From assembly GCA_003142515.1 (NCBI GenBank), contig PLMO01000171.1, positions 5,956 through 38,665 of the forward strand: DNA of 32,710 nt. The letters are read 5' to 3'. The stretch is from Bacteroidales bacterium (lineage in GTDB: Bacteria; Bacteroidota; Bacteroidia; Bacteroidales; FEN-979). Position 1 is the first letter of the stretch. Every line of letters starts with the position of its first letter. The translations under genes and the position numbers were made by a program. A model generated the notes under the pieces. That model did no database searches and was not told the DNA's origin. It saw only the letters and a program-made list of their open reading frames with translations. Below, piece by piece: positions 17,458 to 24,007 of the stretch.

Positions 17458-17522
17458 TGTATTCTGTATTCTTCACCATATTCATGCCTCTATTAGTCGG
17501 CGAACTGGCGGGTTTGTGAGTT
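17458..17522 (+). repeat. Short period-7 and period-8 direct repeats
   Basis: TGTATTC occurs twice in tandem at about 17459-17472, followed 27 bp later by three degenerate octamers GGCGAACT, GGCGGGTT and TGTGAGTT (17499-17522). The octamers fit NRYGARYT apart from one base in the second. The same octamer family occurs in reverse orientation at 32460-32491. Confidence 0.5.
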
Positions 17523-17573
17523 TTATTTCTGCTTCATCTTATTATTGTGCAAAGATTGAAAAAGATAAAAAAA

Positions 17574-19763
17574 TCATCGAATCAAAGTAACGGTTCCATG
17601 AAGGGTTGTTGTAGAAGTGGAAGGGTTTGCCAGGGAAGAAGTTTGATAAACGATTTTCCAGACATAAGTATCCGGAGGGGCATTCCTGCCATTCACCTTG
17701 CCATCCCAGCCATGATGGACATCTGAAGACTCGAATACCATTTCTCCCCAGCGGTTATAAACAAGCATGGAAAAAGTGATGATCCCTTCCTGGGAAGTAA
17801 CCACCTTAAATTCATCATTCAATCCATCGTCATTGGGTGTAAAGGCATCGGGCACAATTATCAGCGCATCACATATCTTCATCAGGACAGAATCGCTTGC
17901 ACTACAGCCCAGAGAATCCGTAACCGTTACCCGGTAAACGCCTTCGTTGGTTGCAGTGAAATAGCGTCCGGTGCTGCCGTCCTGCCATAGGTAAGTAATA
18001 AATCCCGGACCGGCATCCAACTGGATAGGTTCTCCTGCACACAGATAGGGTTTATCGGTCAGTTTAACCACCGGAGCCGGGGCAGGAGGAATAGACAAGG
18101 GTAGTGATTCTACAGGGTTTATCAGAAGACAGGACAAAGAAGATGTCAGCCGGCATACGATCGATTCCCCTCCTGTAAGGGAATTGGTTATAAAAACAGG
18201 GGAACTCCCCTGCTGTTCCAATACTCCGTTTACCAGCCATTCATAAACGGGTGAAGAGCCCTCATTTAACGGTGTTGCAATAAATGTGACAATTGTTCCG
18301 GGGCATATTGCAGTAACATTAGCAGAGATGCTAATACTGGCCAGCAGATTGTCTGGAATAACCGTTACGGTCACGCTGACACAGGAGGACGCGCCACAGT
18401 TGTTCTGCCAGCGTGCATAATAAATTGTAGTAACTGTTGGCGAAGGGATGGTAATGCTGTTGTTTGCACCATTTCCTGTTCCTACAACCGTGTCCCCGCA
18501 ACTTGTTTCATACCAGGTTAATATCCAGCCTGAACCTCCGGGTGCGGAGAGTGTAATATTTCCCGGATCGTCCGCACAGAAATTATTCCGGTCACTCGAA
18601 GCAGTGACGGGAGCCACCGGTAATACGCCGATGACCTGTGTCGCACCGAACGAAGTTTCATTGTATGCACTTCCCCGGGCCGGATTATAATTATTTCCAA
18701 ATACATTATCAAAGCCATAACGATAGGCGAAGATCTCATAATATAGACCTGTGGGACATGGCACTGAAACTGTATCAACGAAAGTCAGCGTTTGGGAATA
18801 AGGGATATTTGCCACTACAATTGCTCCACCGATATTATCTCCCACAAAATAAAATTGTCCATCGGCCGGAGTACCAAATACATTGGAGGTATTCCGCAGG
18901 ATGATATATCGCTCGGTATTATCAGAAGGATATGGATCAACTTCAGCATTCCAGTTCAGTGATACAAGGGTATTACCTCCATTGGTGGAACCCGTTAATG
19001 TGGGATTTATCCAGAGAGGTTGTCGCAAACTTCGCCAGTAATCGGAATTCGAAGTTATGGATGTTGTACAAGTATTGGGTAATCCGAAAGTCAAATTTGG
19101 TCCGCTTCCTGCTGAAGCCCAGGTAGATCCATCCTGCGGTGCAAGGTTCCCGTATTCATCAATGTTTGCTCCGGGACAAACATACACAGCTTCGCCATCG
19201 GTTAAGCTTCCGTTATAATTTAGTTTCGGTAGCGGAAGAGAATTATAAGATGCTCCTGACACGACTCTATGCCCCAATGCATGTACAAATGCCCCGGAAG
19301 AATCCAGAAGGACCAGCACATCACCGGCAGAATCGATATTCAGCGTTGGACCATTATAACCTGGTGAAGTACCAAAGGATCCACCACTAAAGACCGGGAA
19401 TATATTTCGATCATCCGCTGCAACCTCTATATATCCATCCCATTTTTCTACATCTTCCAGATATCCACCTTCAAAGCGGTGATGTATTACAATTATTGTT
19501 CCGGCACGCATATGATCCCAGAATAAAGGATCACTAAAGATGATGGCAGGTTGCCAGGTTGTTTGGGTTGCATTGTTATCCTGGAGTTTCCAGTAATACA
19601 TGTTTGTGTTATCCGTTATAACAACCAATTCTGTCCATTCATCCAGTGGTGAAGCCGCATTATAATAACTACTTATCACCACGGCAGGCGTTTGGGAAAA
19701 TGAGGGTATGGTCCGGCAAAGAAAGAAGATGATCAAAATGAAGCGAGGCGTTTTTCCAATCAT
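17574..19763 (-). CDS. T9SS type B cargo: lamin-tail-like, Ig/PKD-like and gliding-motility C-terminal domain
   Basis: A 729-residue secreted protein. The signal peptide ends PSFSQ. Residues about 25-160 resemble a lamin-tail domain (VVISSYYNAASPLDEWTELVV, VLVLLDSSGAFVHALG). A beta-sandwich region with GNTLVSLNWNAEVDPYPSDNTERY lies at about 265-390, and Ig/PKD-like modules with Cys pairs follow at about 395-632 (for example ISANVTAICPGTIVTF and YLCAGEPIQLDAGPG). The C-terminus from about 636 is the gliding-motility-associated (CHU_C, type B) sorting domain: VPDAFTPNDDGLNDEF, LVYNRWGEMVFES, GWDGKVNGRNAPPDTYVWKI. T9SS secretion is therefore well supported. A surface or adhesive role is inferred; no enzymatic motif was seen. 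Confidence 0.85.
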   Translation of the reverse strand: MIGKTPRFILIIFFLCRTIPSFSQTPAVVISSYYNAASPLDEWTELVVITDNTNMYYWKLQDNNATQTTWQPAIIFSDPLFWDHMRAGTIIVIHHRFEGGYLEDVEKWDGYIEVAADDRNIFPVFSGGSFGTSPGYNGPTLNIDSAGDVLVLLDSSGAFVHALGHRVVSGASYNSLPLPKLNYNGSLTDGEAVYVCPGANIDEYGNLAPQDGSTWASAGSGPNLTFGLPNTCTTSITSNSDYWRSLRQPLWINPTLTGSTNGGNTLVSLNWNAEVDPYPSDNTERYIILRNTSNVFGTPADGQFYFVGDNIGGAIVVANIPYSQTLTFVDTVSVPCPTGLYYEIFAYRYGFDNVFGNNYNPARGSAYNETSFGATQVIGVLPVAPVTASSDRNNFCADDPGNITLSAPGGSGWILTWYETSCGDTVVGTGNGANNSITIPSPTVTTIYYARWQNNCGASSCVSVTVTVIPDNLLASISISANVTAICPGTIVTFIATPLNEGSSPVYEWLVNGVLEQQGSSPVFITNSLTGGESIVCRLTSSLSCLLINPVESLPLSIPPAPAPVVKLTDKPYLCAGEPIQLDAGPGFITYLWQDGSTGRYFTATNEGVYRVTVTDSLGCSASDSVLMKICDALIIVPDAFTPNDDGLNDEFKVVTSQEGIITFSMLVYNRWGEMVFESSDVHHGWDGKVNGRNAPPDTYVWKIVYQTSSLANPSTSTTTLHGTVTLIR

Positions 19764-19809
19764 CTTGTATGGTCAGTTACATTTGTGTATCTGCGGTATT
19801 CCCGGTTTT

Positions 19810-19817
19810 CAAAAATA
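19810..19817 (-). promoter_or_regulatory. -7 box for the T9SS type B cargo gene
   Basis: The minus strand reads TATTTTTG, an exact TAnnTTTG match. A partial -33 element (TTTC at 19837-19840) lies 19 bp upstream. The predicted leader is about 40 nt. Confidence 0.5.
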
Positions 19818-19842
19818 CAAAAGAATAGGCAGTAGTGAAACT

Positions 19843-19856
19843 AATAGTGAATAGTG
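19843..19856 (+). repeat. Heptamer direct repeat AATAGTG x2
   Basis: Two exact tandem copies of AATAGTG, in the gap between the CHU_C gene and the IS200-type element. The rest of this 277-bp gap (19764-20040) has a promoter box at 19810-19817 and a 49-codon minus-strand frame (19841-19990) that I do not accept as a gene. Confidence 0.5.
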
Positions 19857-20010
19857 GTTTTTGCCAATTTCGCCATCACGTCGATAATGTCGTACGCCTT
19901 TTGTTTGTTGATGGGCGGTGGACAGAATGTAAACACTGCAACCCATCTAAAAGCACTGTTAATATTGGCTTTACAGCGGGCTGAGTTCATTTGTCTATTC
20001 TTATTAAAAT

Positions 20011-20540
20011 GAAGCTCCCCGCCGCAAGCAGCGGGGTATCTTAGAACAAAATAGCTAACTGTTTACTGCTATGCAAAATTGTATATTCTTTTTCAAGCCC
20101 TTGATCTCGAACATATTTCGATATACTTGTCTCATTTCCAAACTTGCTGACGGTGTTGACAAAATATCCATCGCGCCAAAACTCCCCACCCCAAAGCATT
20201 TCTTTCACCTCTGGATTATTCCTAAAAACCTCGCGGGCCGTAATACTTTTCACAATCGTTACAATTTGGGTCGGGCTCATTCTTGGTATCGTTTGTATCA
20301 AAAAGTGGACATGATTGTTATCAGTCCCAATTTCAAGAAAATGAATTTCATACCTCTTTTCTATCTCAAGACAGGTGTCCTTCAGCGTTTGATCAATTTC
20401 TTTGCTTACCACTATATTCCTATATTTTGCAGGACAAACAAAATGATATATCAAAACACTGACATTGTGCGATTTATGTATGTATTCGCTTTCGCTCATA
20501 CATACAAAGATATTGTTTTCGCCGCAAGCGGCGGGGAAAT
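20011..20540 (-). mobile_element. IS200-type insertion sequence with hairpin ends
   Basis: The transposase gene (20041-20499) is bracketed by two hairpins with the same core GCCGCAAGC: 20017-20036 (CCCCGCCGC / GCAGCGGGG) just past the tnpA stop, and 20520-20536 (CGCCGC / GCGGCG, then GGGG) upstream of its start. No terminal inverted repeats or target duplication were seen, as expected for the HUH/Y1 IS200/IS605 group. Exact ends are uncertain; about 530 bp is short but near the usual 0.6-0.7 kb. No tnpB is present. Confidence 0.75.
20041..20499 (-). CDS. tnpA: IS200/IS605-family Y1 transposase
   Basis: A 152-residue single-domain HUH transposase of normal IS200 length. The metal-binding HUH motif is H63-V-H65 (DNNHVHFLIQ) and the nucleophile is Y129 in SKYVRDQG, with Q133 in the expected helix position. 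Other family features are YHFVCPAKYR near the N-terminus and LWGGEFWRDGYFVNTVS. It nicks single-stranded DNA at hairpin-bearing ends and moves by peel-and-paste; both hairpins are present. The catalytic set is complete, so the element may be active. Its stop lies 2 bp from the downstream hairpin. No accompanying TnpB or guide-RNA-like region was found. Confidence 0.93.
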   Translation of the reverse strand: MSESEYIHKSHNVSVLIYHFVCPAKYRNIVVSKEIDQTLKDTCLEIEKRYEIHFLEIGTDNNHVHFLIQTIPRMSPTQIVTIVKSITAREVFRNNPEVKEMLWGGEFWRDGYFVNTVSKFGNETSISKYVRDQGLEKEYTILHSSKQLAILF

Positions 20541-20546
20541 AAACCC

Positions 20547-21146
20547 TTAAGAGATTAAAGCAATCCCATAGGACATAGGAATTGTAAAATTTCTTTTGTC
20601 TTTAAAGTCATTTATTCTTTTGATTGAAGTCTCTCCTTGCATTTTCACTTTCTGATAAATTTCCTCATAATCATTGAAAAACTGAACAGTATTAAATTTC
20701 TGAACATTTTTTAAAGTAAATAATTTAAGTGCTGTCCAACTTTTAGCAATTTTTTCTTCTTCGTCACCAATGAATGCCCACTCAGAACCTGGCCAATGAT
20801 CTATTATAAGAACATTAGGTGCCATTGTTTGTGCATGTTTTAATGCGGTTTCAGGGTCTTTCATCTCATGAAGGCAAAATTCGAACATTACAACATCTCC
20901 CTGCAAATTGGAAAGGTAAAAATCAGAATGAATAAGTGTGAATTTATCATCAAGGCCTGATTTTAATAAATTTTCCTTTAGTTTATGCAAGGCTTCTTTA
21001 TCATAGTCAAGTGCCAGAACATGTTTTGAAATACGTCCATATTCAATAAGTTGTCCTCCACCTGCACCAACTGTGATAATTGTTTGATTGTTAAAATCAT
21101 AAAATTCATATAGGTTATTAAGTATTTTATTAATGTCTGCAGCCAT
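20547..21146 (-). CDS. Class I SAM-dependent methyltransferase
   Basis: A 199-residue cytosolic protein. The SAM-binding glycine motif IITVGAGGGQLIEY (residues 23-36), the acidic end of the second strand (LALDYDKEAL), and the HSDFY and FEFCLHEM segments are those of class I methyltransferases. LIIDHWPGSEWAF follows strand 5. The target (small molecule or otherwise) is not apparent. The gene is visibly more AT-rich than its larger neighbours and lies directly beside the IS200-type element (stop 14 bp from the hairpin), which may mark acquisition. It has no Shine-Dalgarno-like sequence, as is usual in the phylum, and no partner gene is seen in the window. Confidence 0.8.
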   Translation of the reverse strand: MAADINKILNNLYEFYDFNNQTIITVGAGGGQLIEYGRISKHVLALDYDKEALHKLKENLLKSGLDDKFTLIHSDFYLSNLQGDVVMFEFCLHEMKDPETALKHAQTMAPNVLIIDHWPGSEWAFIGDEEEKIAKSWTALKLFTLKNVQKFNTVQFFNDYEEIYQKVKMQGETSIKRINDFKDKRNFTIPMSYGIALIS

Positions 21147-21257
21147 ATATTTTGGAATATCTTTTTTTTAAGATTTACCTTTGAAAATAAAGTAATTGTA
21201 AAAAAGATTGTAAAGATGTAAAGGGATCAGCCGGGCCAGGACCCGATCAGAATGAAG

Positions 21258-21289
21258 AGGCTGTCCAGGAACCAGGGGGACGGCTTTTT
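21258..21289. terminator. Terminator-like hairpin after the orphan exported-protein gene
   Basis: GGCTGTCC (21259-21266) can pair with GGACGGCT (21278-21285) with G-U pairs, followed by TTTTT (21285-21289) on the plus strand. The only adjacent gene stops at 21298 on the other strand, so the orientation does not fit a simple terminator; it may work bidirectionally. Confidence 0.3.
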
Positions 21290-21297
21290 CTGTTAAA

Positions 21298-21987
21298 TCA
21301 TTTTACCTCCACGATACAGGTTGCAAATGGGGGCGCCATCTCGAAAGAAATGGGAATAATATATTCAAGACGTTGCGCGTCCCAGTATTTGTCTTCAGGG
21401 CAATGTCGGCGGAAACCGATGGTATGCAAAATATATAGCTGCCAGCCGGATTTTGCTTTCGAAAGCCAGTTGCCAACGTCACGTTGCAGGTTATTATCCG
21501 AATCGGTAAAGTCCACGCCCGAGGTATTCCATTCCTTGAAACTTCCTTCTGTATTCGAGGGTAAAAACCACAGAGGTTTGTTCTGGTGCAGCATATCAGA
21601 AGGATTGGCGGGCCAGGCCGTAAAAAGGTTATTCCCAACATCATCATAATTGGAGTAGATTTTCCAGTAACCCTGAACCTCGACCACATCCTTAAATTTA
21701 GGATTGCCTGAGGTATATTCATTGATCAGGTCACCGTAAGTTTTGCCCTTAGGAAGAAAGACACGGAGGTCGATAGTTCCTCCTTTTGAAATATAAAATT
21801 TCCCGTTCCTGAAATCGAATTGAGTTGCATCATACCGATCTTTCAGAGGATACCCTTTCATTGAAACACAGATGGAACTGTATCCAAAAGCCTGTAAATA
21901 AGCGGGGTCCGGGTCAGCTATTCTGAACGAGACAGAAACCATCAGAATGACAACCAGGAGTGATAATGTTAAAGTTGATTTTTTCAT
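21298..21987 (-). CDS. Exported protein of unknown function
   Basis: A 229-residue protein with a signal peptide (LTLSLLVVILMVSVSFRIA). I do not recognise the family. The mature part is rich in aromatic residues and Asp/Asn, has no repeats or membrane segments, and contains WKIYSNYDDVGNN, WPANPSDMLHQNKPLWFLPSN and DVGNWLSKAKSGWQLYILHTIGFRRHC. Two Cys (CVSMKG near the start and ATCIVEVK at the end) plus the RRHCPED Cys could form a disulfide. It has a strong Shine-Dalgarno sequence (AAGGAGG, 6 nt before ATG), unlike most genes here. It stands alone: 150 bp separate it from the methyltransferase and 185 bp from the nitroreductase. Confidence 0.75.
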   Translation of the reverse strand: MKKSTLTLSLLVVILMVSVSFRIADPDPAYLQAFGYSSICVSMKGYPLKDRYDATQFDFRNGKFYISKGGTIDLRVFLPKGKTYGDLINEYTSGNPKFKDVVEVQGYWKIYSNYDDVGNNLFTAWPANPSDMLHQNKPLWFLPSNTEGSFKEWNTSGVDFTDSDNNLQRDVGNWLSKAKSGWQLYILHTIGFRRHCPEDKYWDAQRLEYIIPISFEMAPPFATCIVEVK

Positions 21988-22096
21988 GTTGCCTCCTTTT
22001 CGTTTGAATAAAATGAACTGTTCGGAAATATAATAAAAAAAGGCGAATTGAAAGAAAAAACGGTTATATTTTTTTGAGGTGCCGGGGACACGGTAT

Positions 22097-22159
22097 GATT
22101 TACGATTGGACGAGTTAGGATTTTCGAATGAATTTTTTGATTTACGATTTACGATTTTT
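22097..22159 (+). repeat. Heptamer direct repeats GATTTAC
   Basis: GATTTAC occurs at 22097-22103 and in two exact tandem copies at 22139-22152, followed by GATTTTT. Between them lies one octamer GACGAGTT (22109-22116) fitting the NRYGARYT family seen at 17499-17522 and 32460-32491. The 185-bp gap holding it has no other feature that I can see. Confidence 0.5.
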
Positions 22160-22172
22160 CAATATGCTGAAC

Positions 22173-22895
22173 TCAAACGAATGATAACTTGGTGCCAAAT
22201 TTATTATGGTAAGTGAAATCTTTAATATCACGGCGTACTCTCAGGTATTTTGCCGGCGTGGAAATGGTATAACCTAAACGGCAGGAAAAAGCAATCTTTA
22301 AATTTTCGGGTACATGAAGTATGTTTTTTACTTCTTCCTCTACGGTGTCTGAACTGAGGGAACTCATTATATGAAAGCTAATCCCAAGGGAATTTGCCAT
22401 GAGCCACATATTTTCCATTAAACATCCTAAACTTAAAATACCCAGAAAATCACCTTCTGAAGCAGGGGCTCTTTTACCGGGATCATAAACAACAATCAGC
22501 ATTACAGGACATGTCGGGAATGTTCTTTGCATTGATAAATCTGCTTTCTCATCTTTAATATCCAGCCTGAAATCCGGATTTCTCCATGAGGGAGGGAACA
22601 TTGCAGCCAAAAGTCCTGTTTTTTTCATAAGAAGCTCTTCCTCCGAAAAAGATAACTGCTGATAATTTTCCCGAATAAATGTTTCTGAAACCGGCCGTTT
22701 TATATTTCCTATTGACGCCAGAACCTTATCGTCATCAATAACAATTATTTCATAGTTCTGCATATTGTGTGCAGTAGGTGTCCATCGTCCCGCTTCCAGT
22801 ATCTGAATTAAGTCCTGCTTTGCAACAAGACGTTTAGTGTCAAATGGCATTCTTGAAGATTGCCTTTTTTGTATGAGTTTTAATAATTCCTTCAT
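22173..22895 (-). CDS. Nitroreductase-family FMN oxidoreductase
   Basis: A 240-residue cytosolic flavoprotein. RQSSRMPF at residues 11-18 is the FMN-phosphate-binding start typical of the family, followed by ILEAGRWTPTAHNMQNYEIIVI. The central EGDFLGILSLGCLMENMWLMANSLGISFH and the closing FSCRLGYTI are also characteristic. Family members transfer hydride from NAD(P)H to nitro or quinone groups; the physiological substrate is not predictable. It has a good Shine-Dalgarno sequence (AGGAGG). It lies 33 bp downstream of the zinc alcohol dehydrogenase gene on the same strand and is probably co-transcribed with it. Confidence 0.88.
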   Translation of the reverse strand: MKELLKLIQKRQSSRMPFDTKRLVAKQDLIQILEAGRWTPTAHNMQNYEIIVIDDDKVLASIGNIKRPVSETFIRENYQQLSFSEEELLMKKTGLLAAMFPPSWRNPDFRLDIKDEKADLSMQRTFPTCPVMLIVVYDPGKRAPASEGDFLGILSLGCLMENMWLMANSLGISFHIMSSLSSDTVEEEVKNILHVPENLKIAFSCRLGYTISTPAKYLRVRRDIKDFTYHNKFGTKLSFV

Positions 22896-22928
22896 AATAC
22901 CTCCTGAAAAAAAAATCTGATCTGTTTA

Positions 22929-23936
22929 TCAACTTATTTTCAGCACTGACCTGAAATGCACTTTTGCAGTCATCATTTTTTCATACGCCAATGCCGCCTG
23001 CTCTAAAGGAAATACTTCAACCATCGGGATAACTTTGGTAAGGATACTGAAACGGATTGCATCTTCGATGTTTCCACTGACAAATCCGCGGATGGAACGT
23101 TCACCTCCAAGTAAAAGCGCTGGAGGGATCTGCATCATGTCCATTGCACCGGTGATAATGATTGCCTGTCCATTTCTACCAAGTCCCGGGATCAAATCAG
23201 AGATGGCCTTGCCGCTTGGAGCAGTACAAAGGATTACCCGTGCGCCGCCTAGTTTTAATAATCGTTTTGCAGCATCACCGGTATCAGTATCAATATAAAT
23301 ATGAGCACCCAATTTATATGCGAGTTCTTCTTTTTCTTTTCCACGAGACAATACAACTGTTCTGAATCCTAATTTAACAGCATATTGCACTGCCAGATGA
23401 CCTAATCCTCCCAGGCCATGTATTGCAGCCAGGTCTCCTCCTTTAGCACCGCTATGCTGCAGCGCTCCAAAAGTTGTTCGTCCTGCACAAAGAAGTGGCG
23501 CTGCATCCACTGCAGTAAGTTCATCTGGAATATTTACCATTGCTTCCGGATGTGCAATCATATATTCGGCATAACCACCATCCATGTGAAGGCCGGTTGT
23601 AAGTGACTTCTCGCATGCCCCGAAATCGCCTTTGCGGCATGAATTGCATTGATTACAATGTCCACCGTGCCAACCAACGCCAATTCTTTGTCCCGCTTTC
23701 CAATGAGTAACCATTGGTCCGGCTTTATCCACTATCCCGACCACTTCATGACCCGGGATAATTGGATATCTGATCCCGGGAAAATGTCCTTCTTTTGTTA
23801 TAGCATCTCCATGACATACACCACATGCTTCTACTTTTATTAAAACTTCGTTATTCCCCGGTTTGGGAATTTCTTTCTGAATCAGTTCAAAGTCAGCGCC
23901 CGGTGAACTTACCTGAATAGCTTTCATTAACTGCAT
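22929..23936 (-). CDS. Zinc-dependent alcohol dehydrogenase
   Basis: A 335-residue medium-chain dehydrogenase. Catalytic zinc ligands are C41 (CGVCHGDA), H63/E64 (PGHEVVG) and C150 (APLLCAG). The structural zinc ligands are C94, C97, C100 and C108 (GGHCNQCNSCRKGDFGAC). The NAD(P)-binding motif is GLGGLG (174-179). All key residues are intact, so it should be an active alcohol or aldehyde oxidoreductase, closest in look to the AdhP/YahK-type group; substrate and cofactor preference are not clear. Translation could start at the Met at residue 4 instead. It lies 71 bp downstream of the giant cargo gene and 33 bp upstream of the nitroreductase. Confidence 0.93.
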   Translation of the reverse strand: MQLMKAIQVSSPGADFELIQKEIPKPGNNEVLIKVEACGVCHGDAITKEGHFPGIRYPIIPGHEVVGIVDKAGPMVTHWKAGQRIGVGWHGGHCNQCNSCRKGDFGACEKSLTTGLHMDGGYAEYMIAHPEAMVNIPDELTAVDAAPLLCAGRTTFGALQHSGAKGGDLAAIHGLGGLGHLAVQYAVKLGFRTVVLSRGKEKEELAYKLGAHIYIDTDTGDAAKRLLKLGGARVILCTAPSGKAISDLIPGLGRNGQAIIITGAMDMMQIPPALLLGGERSIRGFVSGNIEDAIRFSILTKVIPMVEVFPLEQAALAYEKMMTAKVHFRSVLKIS

Positions 23937-24007
23937 ATGATTATTTTTAAATAGTCAGGTGTTTCAAGGCCGATTCGTGAGCCATTTCAAGCAGATCAGC
24001 TAAGCGG

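Noticed and set aside
19841-19990. 49-codon minus-strand frame starting at ATG 19988-19990, ending at the heptamer repeat
   Set aside because: It has a partly protein-like tail but no recognisable family, its C-terminal codons are made of the AATAGTG repeat, and it has no promoter or ribosome-binding evidence. It could be the remnant of a gene, which I cannot show.
20011-20540. IS605 element with tnpB and guide RNA
   Set aside because: Only a Y1 tnpA is present; no tnpB, zinc-finger or RuvC-like sequence is found nearby.
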